A DNA stretch of 23,279 bases from Rhodospirillaceae bacterium UBA4468 (GTDB lineage: Bacteria > Pseudomonadota > Alphaproteobacteria > Rhodospirillales > Casp-alpha2): contig DGOK01000130.1 of assembly GCA_002389385.1 (NCBI GenBank), positions 1 through 23,279 of the forward strand. The letters run 5' to 3'. Under the pieces are notes generated by a model. It searched no databases. It had not been told where the DNA came from and saw only the letters and a list, made by a program, of their open reading frames with translations. How positions within the stretch are numbered: the first letter of the stretch is position 1; the number at the start of each line of letters is the position of its first letter. The position numbers were made by a program, and so were the translations under genes. Shown here piece by piece: positions 1-8,639 of the stretch.

Positions 1-375
1 CGCCCATCTCATCCCAGTGACCTTAAAGATCACGATGCGCTTATCTATGACTATCTGGATGACCCAAACACATGGACATTCAAGGATGGTGATACGGATG
101 TATCCGTATCCGTTCAGGGACGTTTGCGTGCAAACAATGGAGAGGTGTTATTAGACGCAGCCCTCCATGGGCTCGGTATATATCTGTCACCAACGTTTTT
201 CTGTTGTAATGCACTGCGCGCCAACAAACTTGAAATCGCGCTACGTGATTTCGGCGAAGATCCACTTTCGGTCTATGCTGTCTATCCCCATCGCCGCCAT
301 TTATCACCAAGAGTGCGTGCGTTTGTTGATTTTCTAGCTGAACGTTTTGGCGAAAACCCCTATTGGGATGTTTAA
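1..375 (+). CDS. LysR-type transcriptional regulator, C-terminal part (truncated by window edge)
   Basis: The frame is open from base 1 to the TAA at 373-375, so only about 124 C-terminal residues are present and the helix-turn-helix lies outside the window. What is visible fits the second half of a LysR substrate-binding domain of the GcvA/DsdC type: a segment VQGRLRANNGEVLLDAALHG, then GLGIYLSPTFF, and a C-terminal block SVYAVYPHRRHLSPRVRAFV followed by DFLAERF. The last block is a hallmark of LysR effector domains. The effector and the target genes cannot be read from this fragment. The stop overlaps by 4 bp the stop of the convergent gene on the other strand, leaving no room for a terminator between them. 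Confidence 0.85.
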   Translation, partial: RPSHPSDLKDHDALIYDYLDDPNTWTFKDGDTDVSVSVQGRLRANNGEVLLDAALHGLGIYLSPTFFCCNALRANKLEIALRDFGEDPLSVYAVYPHRRHLSPRVRAFVDFLAERFGENPYWDV

Positions 376-2462
376 CGCCCTTCGCGCCACCAGGCTAAAC
401 TGAGCAAGCCGAGACCAAGGGCCAGAACCATCCACCAAGGTGCCAGTGGCAAGCTGCTGACGCCGGTTACCGTGAAGGCCTCGTTATGGCGCATGCCAAT
501 CCACCCAGCCCCATGGGTTTGCCGATCTGTCTGTACACTTCTAAGTCCAGGCATGCCGTCGACGAGCCAGCGCGCAGATCCATTTGCCGCAGCGGCAATG
601 CGCTTTGCCGGTACATCCGTTGCGCGAAGGTCGGCAAGTTCAAGCGGGTTCAATGCGCCTGCAGGTGCCAGAGCAACGTTGGCATCATCACCAACACGGT
701 ACAGTCCGATCTCATCGACCGGAACACGCGCCATGGCACGACCTGCGGCCTCGGGCTTCAATTGCACCGTTGTTTTAATACCGCTCGGACTTTCGACGCT
801 GACCTCGACGGGGCCCGGATCAAGACTGCGGCGCTCAATACGAAGTTCGCCATCTTTAACAACAGCGAATAAACCTTCTTCATCCAGTTCCGGTTCTTTC
901 ATCAGCCAGTGCGCAATACGCCGCATCAACTCTACTTGTGGCCCGCCCTTATCGAAACCCCGAGCCCAGAGCCATAGATGGTCACTGGCAAGAAGTGCGA
1001 CGCGGCCTTCATCCACACGCTCCATCATCAACAAAGGTTGCCCGTTAACGCCGTCCATCAATGTTGGTGCGACGCTTTGAGCTACACCAATTTGTCGGAA
1101 CCAAGAACCCCAACTGGGCTCAAGATCATCACGCCCTGGCACAACGGCACCCGGAAGTGCGCTTGTCACCGGATGACGATGTCCCATATCTGTGATGCGC
1201 GGCTTAAAACGTTCTTTAAAAATCTGCCCCGTTGGCTGGCCCGGCAGGATGTCTGAAAGCGGCGTACGTGCCAGTGATCGCAACCCACCGAACTCGGGCC
1301 CAACTGACAACAGAACAGCACCGCCTGCTCGAACGTAGCGTGAGATGTTTCGGAAATACGTTGGCGGCAAAACGTCACGTACGACGTAACGATCAAAAAC
1401 AATCAAATCAAACTCATCGATTTTCTCTTCGAAGAGTTCCCGCACGGGAAAGGCAATAAGTGAAATTTCATTCAACGGTGTAAAGTCATTTTTTTCGGGC
1501 GGGCGTAAAATCGTGAAGTGAATTAAATCAACCGACGGGTCAGACTTTAACAAGTTTCTCCATGTTCGCTCCCCCGCATGGGGTTGCCCGGAAACCAGTA
1601 ACACGCGCAACCGATCCCGCACACCATTCACAGAAACAACGGCGCGGTTATTTACTGGTGAGAGTTCTCCCTCAGCAGGTGCAACTTCAATTTCAATAAA
1701 AGTTGGCCCGGCATGCTCAAGCGTCAGGTTAAATTCATGATCTTCATTCGCTTTAAGTTTAAGCGTTTCAACCGCTTCACCATCAACATGAACTGTCACG
1801 TCAACCAGGTCTGAGCCAAATCGTCCATCGCCCGCAATACGATCTTCAATCCGGTAACTTAAAGTGACGTCATTACCAACAATGCCATAGCTCGGCGCAT
1901 TAACAATCACCAGACGTCGGTCTTTCTCGTCCCGTTCACCACTTACAAGGACATGAACAGGCCCGGGCAGTTTGCCATTCTCAGCCAGGTCAGCATCATG
2001 AATTTGCCCATCCGTAATTAGGACGGCGCCGGCAAACCGGGAACGGGGCAGATCACCCAGCGCGTCAACCAGACCATCAACGACCCGCGACCCATCTCGT
2101 TTTCCGGGGCCATCCCCATCACGAACTGTAACGGTCCTGACTTCCATACCTTCGGTGGCTTCAAGCTCTTCGATCAACGCCGTTGCGGCGGCCTGAGTTT
2201 GCGCTTGTCGCTCGCCAATTTTCTGACTGGTTGTTTCATCAATCACAACGACAGCAATATCATTTTCCTGCACACGATCTTCGACGCTGATACTCGGCTC
2301 TATCAAAGCCAATGTCAGCGCACCAAGTAACAGTGCACGCCAGACGACGCCTTTAGCACCGGCACGGATCCATTGAACCAAGATTAAAAGCACACCAATT
2401 GCTGCCATCGTGGCAATCAACATGGGTGGCATCGACGGGGTCCAGAGGATTTCGGCGTTCAT
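372..2462 (-). CDS. Large membrane protein with degenerate VWA-like and glutamine-amidotransferase-like regions, last gene of the moxR operon
   Basis: This 696-residue protein has membrane segments near the N-terminus (about residues 12-30 and 40-55) and one at the extreme C-terminus (LAPWWMVLALGLGLLSLAWW). The N-terminal region resembles a von Willebrand A fold (DIAVVVIDETTSQ, then GAVLITDGQIHD), with the metal site only approximately kept. The middle part (RLRVLLVSGQPHAGERTW, DLIVFDRYVV, YVRAGGAVLLSVGPEFGG) resembles the class I glutamine-amidotransferase-like domain found in these operons. No catalytic Cys nucleophile is evident there, so enzymatic activity is doubtful. Its start overlaps the preceding DUF4159 gene by 4 bp, so translation is probably coupled. 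By family context it belongs to the poorly understood MoxR/VWA envelope systems. The exact function is unknown. Confidence 0.8.
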   Translation of the reverse strand: MNAEILWTPSMPPMLIATMAAIGVLLILVQWIRAGAKGVVWRALLLGALTLALIEPSISVEDRVQENDIAVVVIDETTSQKIGERQAQTQAAATALIEELEATEGMEVRTVTVRDGDGPGKRDGSRVVDGLVDALGDLPRSRFAGAVLITDGQIHDADLAENGKLPGPVHVLVSGERDEKDRRLVIVNAPSYGIVGNDVTLSYRIEDRIAGDGRFGSDLVDVTVHVDGEAVETLKLKANEDHEFNLTLEHAGPTFIEIEVAPAEGELSPVNNRAVVSVNGVRDRLRVLLVSGQPHAGERTWRNLLKSDPSVDLIHFTILRPPEKNDFTPLNEISLIAFPVRELFEEKIDEFDLIVFDRYVVRDVLPPTYFRNISRYVRAGGAVLLSVGPEFGGLRSLARTPLSDILPGQPTGQIFKERFKPRITDMGHRHPVTSALPGAVVPGRDDLEPSWGSWFRQIGVAQSVAPTLMDGVNGQPLLMMERVDEGRVALLASDHLWLWARGFDKGGPQVELMRRIAHWLMKEPELDEEGLFAVVKDGELRIERRSLDPGPVEVSVESPSGIKTTVQLKPEAAGRAMARVPVDEIGLYRVGDDANVALAPAGALNPLELADLRATDVPAKRIAAAANGSARWLVDGMPGLRSVQTDRQTHGAGWIGMRHNEAFTVTGVSSLPLAPWWMVLALGLGLLSLAWWREGR

Positions 2463-5185
2463 TGGCCAAGCCTCTTGATGATCGCAGGCATATGAACCTG
2501 ATCAGCTTTATAGTTTCCTGTCAGGACATACATCACCAGATTGATACCAAACCGGAATGCCATTTCCCGTTGACGTTCGCCTCCGGGCACGACGGGATAG
2601 AGGGGTCTCTGTGCCTCATCCATTGCCCAAGCTGATGCCCAATCATTACCACCCGCAATGATTGGCGACACGCCATCGTTGACCCGCTCACCTGCGCGCT
2701 CAACCCACAAAGACGAATCCGCATAGCGTCCTGGAAATGTGTCCAACAGATAAAACGAACGGGTCAGAACATGCGATGCGTCGACGGGAATTAAGGTTGG
2801 CAAATCCAGTCTTTCAGCAATGTCACGCAAGATCGCCGCCTGAATCCCACCCCCACGGTCCTGAGTATCAAACAATATTGTACCGCCATTTCGCAAATAC
2901 TCTTTCGCGGCAAGGCTTGATATATCATCAAGTTCGTAATCCGACGTCACTGGCCAATAGATCAATGGGAAAAATGAGAGATCATCAATGCCGGGTTGTA
3001 CCGGTTGTGGCGGCCCAAGCTCAGCAGCCGTGCGCCGTGCCATCATCACAGTTAAGCCCGCCAAGCCTTGTAAGCTATTCGTATCAAGGCGCGCATTGCC
3101 TGTTTCAAGGTACGCCAGTCGCGTCTCAAGGCTGTTCTCTAATGCAAACCGTTCGTCTGCAAAACCACGCGTCGCGAATACACATGAAAACACCAAAGCC
3201 AGTGCGACAGCCGTAACACTTTGGCGGCGCAAATTGCCACCACCAGCGCGGACCCAAAGGCCAAGCGCCGTATCCAATAGAAATAATGCGAGCGCAGCCA
3301 AGAACAACCATCCGGTAATGTTGCGCTCGGCTGGTTTTTCGTATCCAGCCGAAACCCAACCATCAGGAACAGGTAAACGGCGCAACGGTGATAAAGATGT
3401 CGAAAGATTGAAAGCCCGCTTGAAATCATCTGCGCCATAGATACCTGGTGGATTTTTCTCAGATGCCCGTTCTGTATCGACTGTGGCTACATCAATCGGC
3501 TGAACGTTTGCAGCGGGCGGCCCGATCCGACCAAACGCATCCATAATTTTAATCGGCGGCAGCGGTTGTGTATCACCTGTTGTTTTAACGCCGCGACCAA
3601 GTGCGGCAATCCGCTGCATCATCTCAACGAAGACGCCACTAATTGGTAAGTTCGACCATGACGTATTTGGCGATGTGTGGAACAAGACAACCCAGCCTTG
3701 CTCGCGTCGCTCTGCCGTGACCAACGGCGTGCCGTCACTCAAAGCCGCCCATGTTTTCTCGCTTAAATCCGGCGTTGGCTGTGCCAGCACCTGGCGGCCA
3801 ACTTTGACATCGCGGGGTACTGATAATCCGGCAAAGGGTGAGCTTACTGGAAATGGCTGCAAGCTCATCGGTTGACGCCACGACATCGCGCCACCAATTA
3901 CGCGGTCACCCGCACGCAGGGTAACCGGCAGCAATGTATCCGTGACACCACCCGGCAAAACATCACCTGTACGGCGCGCAAGGCCCGGCCCAGCAAAACG
4001 CACAAGAATACCCCCGTCGGCAATCCAACGTTCAACGGTCTGAATTTCATTTTCTGCCAACTCGATGCCGTCAGGGATAACCAAAATCGCCGTCGGCTGG
4101 CTAAGCAAAGATGCTAACGACCCACGGCGCACCGTGGTCGCTCCCTGGAGTGCACGTTCAATATAATAACTATTGGAAAGCAAAGGCTGAGCTGCCGCAG
4201 CTGCACCATCGATATCAATGATCCCGACAGGCCTGCGACGCCAACGCTGATCCAATAGAACAACACTCCCGGCATGCGCACCGCTGCCGATTTGCAAACG
4301 CGCGACGCGGTTGAGAATTTCTGATGGCCCGCTTAGCGTCATGTTCGTTTGTAACTCACCTTCAACAAACAACGCTTCGCCCTCAACCTGCACCTGCCCT
4401 TCATCATCAAGACCACGCACCGTCAAAGGCCGCTCAGGCGTTGTTGCAAAGGATCGCTCGAGCGTCATCTCAAGACCTTTCGGCGTTGAGCGCGGCGGAC
4501 GCAGTAGCGTAACGGCTGTCCCAGTCGCGCCATAAATGGTCACGCGGCCAAGTGTCGATAGACGTTCCGAAAGCGTATCTGCACCGGGCCCATCCAAGCC
4601 ATCAGAGAGCCAACGAATATCTGCCAACCCTGAAAATCCACCGGACCAGTCTATGACCGCTTCGGTTGCTTGGCCACGGTCCGTTGGCCATGGCGATGGT
4701 GTCAGCTTTGCAATGCTTGAACGCGCCGTCGCCGCACTCAACGACACAACACTTATCGCACTGCCGTCTGCAGGTGGCGCGGTTGCCAACAACAAAACTG
4801 GTCGGCTGCTCCGCACCGCGCGTTCGGTAATTGCCAATGCAACATCGCGCCTGACATCCCATCGGTCAGCCGATGCCCAGCCATTATCAACAACGAGGAG
4901 TACAGGTCCGCTTGAGCCGATTTCGGCCTCAGCATTTATCAACGGTCGCGATGCCGCAAAAATGATCAACGCGGCAATAAGCAGTCGTAATAACAATATC
5001 CACCAGGGCGTGCGCGCTGAGCTTTCCCGCTCAGTGACAATGTCCAGCAACAAGCTAATCGGTGGAAACACAATGCGCTTTGGCATGGGAGGCGTGAGGC
5101 GTAACAACCACCAGATCGCCGGCAGCGCAATCAGCGCACCAAGGGCCCATGGCTGAGCAAATGCGAGTGATCCCAAGCTCAGCAT
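2459..5185 (-). CDS. DUF4159 domain protein with BatA-like N-terminus
   Basis: This 908-residue protein starts with a BatA/aerotolerance-type membrane anchor (about residues 10-30 and 60-80), followed by a VWA-like region (GPVLLVVDNGWASADRW, degenerate metal site). Two more membrane segments lie near 625-646 and 655-675. The C-terminal ~215 residues (about 690-905) form DUF4159. They include the blocks FFPLIYWPVTSDYELDD, EYLRNGGTILFDTQD and NDWASAWA (from residue ~847), the last being typical of the domain. The gene sits one base after the DUF58 gene and overlaps the next gene by 4 bp. The order MoxR / DUF58 / DUF4159 / large membrane protein recurs in Alphaproteobacteria. The biochemical role is unknown; an envelope-located complex remodelled by the MoxR ATPase is the usual inference. 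Confidence 0.88.
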   Translation of the reverse strand: MLSLGSLAFAQPWALGALIALPAIWWLLRLTPPMPKRIVFPPISLLLDIVTERESSARTPWWILLLRLLIAALIIFAASRPLINAEAEIGSSGPVLLVVDNGWASADRWDVRRDVALAITERAVRSSRPVLLLATAPPADGSAISVVSLSAATARSSIAKLTPSPWPTDRGQATEAVIDWSGGFSGLADIRWLSDGLDGPGADTLSERLSTLGRVTIYGATGTAVTLLRPPRSTPKGLEMTLERSFATTPERPLTVRGLDDEGQVQVEGEALFVEGELQTNMTLSGPSEILNRVARLQIGSGAHAGSVVLLDQRWRRRPVGIIDIDGAAAAAQPLLSNSYYIERALQGATTVRRGSLASLLSQPTAILVIPDGIELAENEIQTVERWIADGGILVRFAGPGLARRTGDVLPGGVTDTLLPVTLRAGDRVIGGAMSWRQPMSLQPFPVSSPFAGLSVPRDVKVGRQVLAQPTPDLSEKTWAALSDGTPLVTAERREQGWVVLFHTSPNTSWSNLPISGVFVEMMQRIAALGRGVKTTGDTQPLPPIKIMDAFGRIGPPAANVQPIDVATVDTERASEKNPPGIYGADDFKRAFNLSTSLSPLRRLPVPDGWVSAGYEKPAERNITGWLFLAALALFLLDTALGLWVRAGGGNLRRQSVTAVALALVFSCVFATRGFADERFALENSLETRLAYLETGNARLDTNSLQGLAGLTVMMARRTAAELGPPQPVQPGIDDLSFFPLIYWPVTSDYELDDISSLAAKEYLRNGGTILFDTQDRGGGIQAAILRDIAERLDLPTLIPVDASHVLTRSFYLLDTFPGRYADSSLWVERAGERVNDGVSPIIAGGNDWASAWAMDEAQRPLYPVVPGGERQREMAFRFGINLVMYVLTGNYKADQVHMPAIIKRLGQ

Positions 5186-5186
5186 A

Positions 5187-6068
5187 TCAGCGCCTCCTCT
5201 GTGTGCTGAGCGCTTGATAAAGTGCCATCAGTGCCGTTTCCGGCGCATGGTCTGTACGGTGCCGTGTAAATCCCCACCCCGCAGCATGGGCGATGGCCTG
5301 CACACCATCGATATGTGCGGCAAAAACATTCTGATACTGGGCGGCAATATTCTCAACGTTGCCAATAACCGTTGACCCTTCGCCCTCAGGCCCTTCGAAT
5401 AGAACACGCCCATCATAAGGGAATGTCTCTTCGGCAGGATCAACGATCTGAACAATGTGTCCGCGCACACCGTGATGGGCAAAAGCATTAATCGCCATTT
5501 GCACGTCATCAAGGGGGGACAGGAAATCACTAAACATGACCAGACGACCGTGGCGCGGCAAAGGCTCAAATCTGGGCAATCCAGTTTCAGCTAAACTGCC
5601 GCTTTCGATATCGTTCCATAATCGCATCAGAACCTTGCGGCCTGTCGCAGGCAAAGCACCCGTGCCCAGCATCGAAACGTGCTCACCACCTCGGATCATC
5701 AGCGAAGCCAATGCCATCAAAAGAAGATCAGCCCGCCCACACTTTGGCTCCAGCTCATCGGAAGACATAAATGACATTGAGGGTGAGCCATCGCGCCAAA
5801 GCCATACACTTTGTGCCGCTTCCCATTCATTTTCCCGGATATAAACAGGATCGTTCTTTGCCGATTGCCGCCAGTCAATATGTTGAACGGTGTCGCCCGG
5901 TTCGTATCGACGGAACTGCCAAAACGTCTCGCCCTGCCCCACACGACGGCGACCGTGCACGCCTTGAGATACCGTTGTGGCAACACGTTCGGCTGCGACC
6001 ATTAAAGGTGGCAGTCCCGCGGCAAGAGCCTCGGCTTCGTGGTGGGAACGCGTGACGCGCTCAGCCAT
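5187..6068 (-). CDS. DUF58 domain protein (VWA-like partner of MoxR)
   Basis: This 293-residue protein has the DUF58 signature FRRYEPGDTVQHIDW at about residues 52-66, followed by KNDPVYIRENE. A VWA-type metal site DGSPS (residues 93-97, DxSxS) is intact, unlike in the two large downstream proteins. The C-terminal part reads RLVMFSDFLSPLDD, GHIVQIVDPAEETFPYDG and RVLFEGPEG, all common in DUF58 proteins. No signal peptide or membrane helix is seen, so it is likely cytoplasmic. The gene lies 5 bp after moxR and one base before the DUF4159 gene. DUF58 proteins paired with MoxR ATPases are thought to act as adaptor or client proteins in metal-dependent assembly or chaperone systems. The substrate here is unknown. 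Confidence 0.92.
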   Translation of the reverse strand: MAERVTRSHHEAEALAAGLPPLMVAAERVATTVSQGVHGRRRVGQGETFWQFRRYEPGDTVQHIDWRQSAKNDPVYIRENEWEAAQSVWLWRDGSPSMSFMSSDELEPKCGRADLLLMALASLMIRGGEHVSMLGTGALPATGRKVLMRLWNDIESGSLAETGLPRFEPLPRHGRLVMFSDFLSPLDDVQMAINAFAHHGVRGHIVQIVDPAEETFPYDGRVLFEGPEGEGSTVIGNVENIAAQYQNVFAAHIDGVQAIAHAAGWGFTRHRTDHAPETALMALYQALSTQRRR

Positions 6069-6073
6069 GGGCG

Positions 6074-7102
6074 TCAGCCAATCCGCTCACAAAGCGCATC
6101 AATAATTTCTTCCAAGGTGATGCCTTCAGCGCGTGCTGCGAATGTTAATGCCATGCGATGGCGTAAAATTGGATGCGCGAGTGCCATGACATCATCAAGA
6201 CTTGGGGATAGTCGACCATCAATGACAGCACGTGCGCGCACACCCAGCATCAAGGCTTGTGAAGCACGAGGCCCTGGGCCCCAAGATACATTTGCCTGCA
6301 CCATCGCAAGATCGGAACTCTCAGGCCGACCCGAGCGCACCAAACTCAAGATTGCTTCTGAGACAGATTCACCCACAGGGATAGATCGCACGAGCTTTTG
6401 CGCGGCGACCAATGTTTCCGGGTCCATTACCTGACCCGGCGCTACATCTTCGTTGCCTGTCGTTTTGATCAGGATATCCCGTTCAGCATCTAAATCTGGA
6501 TATTCGACATTCACTTGCATGAAGAAGCGATCCAACTGTGCTTCGGGAAGTGGATACGTACCTTCTTGTTCGAGCGGGTTTTGTGTCGCCAGCACATGGA
6601 ACGGGCGCGGCAGATCATAATACTGCCCTGCAACCGAGACGCGCTTTTCCTGCATCGCCTGCAACAAAGCTGATTGAGTGCGCGGGCTGGCACGATTGAT
6701 CTCATCAGCCATGAGCAGTTGACCAAACACAGGCCCTTTGATGAACCGGAACGAACGACGCCCCACATCATTTTCTTCAAGAACTTCTGAACCCAGAATA
6801 TCCGCAGGCATCAAGTCGGGTGTGAATTGAACACGTTTGTCTTCGAGCCCAAAAACGGTGCCCAAAGTTTCGACAAGACGTGTTTTTCCAAGTCCCGGCA
6901 CACCGATCAAAAGAATATGACCGCCTGCCAAAAGCGTAATAAGACTTTCCTCCACCACGCTTTCTTGGCCAAAGATGGCTTGGCCAACAGCTGCACGTGC
7001 CGCTGTCATTTTTTCAGCTAATGCTTCAACTTCTGCAACAGGGCTTTGGCCCTCGGCAGGAATAGGACTATCTTTGTCTTCGGGGCTTGTCGTCACTGTC
7101 AC
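6074..7102 (-). CDS. MoxR-family AAA+ ATPase
   Basis: This 342-residue AAA+ ATPase has Walker A GVPGLGKT (residues 67-74), Walker B LLMADEIN (about 129-136), sensor 1 LATQNP (171-176) and the MoxR block GTYPLPEAQLDRF (181-193) with the probable arginine finger R192. The C-terminal lid includes a sensor-2-like stretch (ASQALMLGVRARAVIDGR). The start is GTG at 7102, preceded by AAGGAA at suitable spacing; no ATG lies nearer the conserved region. It is the first gene of the minus-strand operon and diverges from the DUF1285 gene across only 41 bp. MoxR ATPases act as ring-shaped chaperones or activators for partner proteins with VWA-like domains, here most likely the DUF58 product. Confidence 0.95.
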   Translation of the reverse strand: MTVTTSPEDKDSPIPAEGQSPVAEVEALAEKMTAARAAVGQAIFGQESVVEESLITLLAGGHILLIGVPGLGKTRLVETLGTVFGLEDKRVQFTPDLMPADILGSEVLEENDVGRRSFRFIKGPVFGQLLMADEINRASPRTQSALLQAMQEKRVSVAGQYYDLPRPFHVLATQNPLEQEGTYPLPEAQLDRFFMQVNVEYPDLDAERDILIKTTGNEDVAPGQVMDPETLVAAQKLVRSIPVGESVSEAILSLVRSGRPESSDLAMVQANVSWGPGPRASQALMLGVRARAVIDGRLSPSLDDVMALAHPILRHRMALTFAARAEGITLEEIIDALCERIG

Positions 7103-7143
7103 GTCAGAAGTTCCTTAAGCTAAACTGAAAGGAAGCGTAACGG

Positions 7144-7734
7144 ATGGCCGATACGCCAGAAAAAATCGAAGATGTATCATTCGCCGCTGCGGCCGATACT
7201 TCTTGTCCACCGCCCAAAGGCATGACACCTCGCCCCGGGCAGATTGTCTGCGGCGACATTGATATGCGTATCGACGCAAACGGTACTTGGTTTTATCACG
7301 GCTCGCCTATAACTCGCAAAAAACTCGTTCAATTATTCTCAACCGTCGTTCGTCGGGACGAAGACGGAGCTTACTGGCTTATTACGCCCGCAGAAATGGC
7401 TCGGATCAAGGTCGACGATGCACCATTTTTGGCTGTTGAGATGATTGAGACAAATGACAATGGTGTGAAGTCTCTGAAATTCCGCACAAACGTTGAGAAA
7501 TGGGTCATTGCTGACCAGTCTCATCCCATTCGAATTGAAGTCGATTCTGTCACAAACGAGCCCCACCCCTATATTCAACTCAATGATGATGGCACCGAGG
7601 CCCGGATCAACCGTTCCGTGTTCTATGACCTTGTGAACCGTGCAAAAGTGACCGATGTCATGGGTAAGGATATGTTTGTGATAGAAAGTGCTGGAACCGC
7701 ATTTGTTCTTGGCACCGCAACGGAGGAAGAATGA
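7144..7734 (+). CDS. DUF1285 family protein
   Basis: This 196-residue soluble protein matches the DUF1285 pattern: MRIDANGTWFYHGSPITRKK, then LVQLFSTVVRRDEDGAYWLI and PAEMARIKVDDAPFLAVEM. The C-terminal half contains HPIRIEVDSVTNEPHPYIQL and RINRSVFYDLVNRA. The family has a two-domain beta-rich fold and no assigned activity. The start ATG at 7144 is preceded by GGAAG. The stop overlaps the NUDIX start by 4 bp (ATGA), so the two are translationally coupled. This gene begins a plus-strand chain that runs to the DUF3253 gene. Confidence 0.9.
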   Translation: MADTPEKIEDVSFAAAADTSCPPPKGMTPRPGQIVCGDIDMRIDANGTWFYHGSPITRKKLVQLFSTVVRRDEDGAYWLITPAEMARIKVDDAPFLAVEMIETNDNGVKSLKFRTNVEKWVIADQSHPIRIEVDSVTNEPHPYIQLNDDGTEARINRSVFYDLVNRAKVTDVMGKDMFVIESAGTAFVLGTATEEE

Positions 7735-8345
7735 ATAGAATTGCCATCATTGATCGTCTCGAAAACTCATTTGAGACGTTTGGTGTACGCTCGTCTTCGC
7801 GCGGTGACCATGACTTGAACCCCGGTATGGTGCCTGTAACTGTGCTTCGTGAGGCCGCGGTGCTCGTCCCGATTGTTGAACGACCAGAAGGCCTGACAAT
7901 GATGTTAACGCAGCGAACTGATCATCTGGACCACCATCCAGGGCAAATTAGTTTTCCGGGTGGACATATAGAAGATGACGATGCCTCACCCGAGGATGCC
8001 GCCTTGCGGGAAGCCGAAGAAGAAGTTGGCCTTGAGCGCACGCACGTGGAAATCATCGGACGCCTCGACCAATATGTGACGCGAACGGGTTTTTCTATCA
8101 CACCCATCGTTGGCTTGATTGATCCGAGCCATTCTGTTTCCGCCGATGAGTTCGAAGTCGCTGATATATTCGAAGTTCCATTGGCATTCTTATTGGACGC
8201 GAACAATCATCGTCGGGATTCGCGAATTTATAAGGGAACCAAACGAGAATTCTATGCAATGCCATTCGGGGATTACTATATTTGGGGTGCCACCGCAGGC
8301 ATGATTCGTAACTTGTACGATGTACTTATAGAGGAGCAAGCTTAA
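7731..8345 (+). CDS. NUDIX hydrolase, CoA pyrophosphatase type
   Basis: This 204-residue protein has the UPF0035/CoA-pyrophosphatase motif leading into the Nudix box: LTQRTDHLDHHPGQISFPGG (residues 59-78), then the box up to REAEEEVGL (93-101) with the metal-binding Glu residues present. Proteins with this extended motif hydrolyse coenzyme A and derivatives to 4'-phosphopantetheine and 3',5'-ADP; that assignment comes from family knowledge. The protein is predicted to be cytoplasmic. It overlaps DUF1285 by 4 bp and is followed after 3 bp by the DUF6111 gene. The association of this NUDIX gene with DUF1285, DUF6111 and a CCA-adding enzyme gene is common in Alphaproteobacteria, but no functional link is shown. 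Confidence 0.93.
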   Translation: MNRIAIIDRLENSFETFGVRSSSRGDHDLNPGMVPVTVLREAAVLVPIVERPEGLTMMLTQRTDHLDHHPGQISFPGGHIEDDDASPEDAALREAEEEVGLERTHVEIIGRLDQYVTRTGFSITPIVGLIDPSHSVSADEFEVADIFEVPLAFLLDANNHRRDSRIYKGTKREFYAMPFGDYYIWGATAGMIRNLYDVLIEEQA

Positions 8346-8348
8346 CTT

Positions 8349-8639
8349 ATGCGTCTTTTCCTAACTTACATATTACCCCTACTCGCACCGTTGGTGCTCT
8401 ATCTCTTATGGAATGCGTATGCGCGAACGCGTGCGAAGAAAAAGGGTGAAGAGCTGCCCAGTTTGCAAAAAGGCGGTATTTTCTGGTCTTTGGTTGCCGG
8501 TTTCGTATTGCTGGTCGCGACGTTCGTGACTCTGGCGGTTACGGGTGGCCATCCAACAGATTCTGGTGAGTATGTTGCCCCACGTATTGAGGACGGAAAG
8601 ATCGTTCCTCCTACTTTCAAGAATGTTCCTGCCCAGTGA
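8349..8639 (+). CDS. DUF6111 family small membrane protein
   Basis: This 96-residue protein has two predicted membrane helices (about residues 4-22 and 45-66) separated by a short basic stretch (RTRAKKKGEE). A polar tail follows with the conserved-looking segment EYVAPRIEDGKIVPPTF. The size, topology and position between a CoA-type NUDIX gene and a CCA nucleotidyltransferase gene match the alphaproteobacterial DUF6111 family. It has no known function. Its TGA stop overlaps the GTG start of the following gene (GTGA at 8636-8639), so the next gene is probably translated by reinitiation. Confidence 0.85.
   Translation: MRLFLTYILPLLAPLVLYLLWNAYARTRAKKKGEELPSLQKGGIFWSLVAGFVLLVATFVTLAVTGGHPTDSGEYVAPRIEDGKIVPPTFKNVPAQ

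Noticed and set aside
472..1080. Long plus-strand open frame opposite the last moxR-operon gene
   Set aside because: It is antisense to a well-supported gene; the Ser/Arg/Pro-rich translation is typical of a shadow frame.
4536..5156. 206-codon plus-strand open frame opposite the DUF4159 gene
   Set aside because: Low-complexity shadow of the opposite strand with no start signal or domain.
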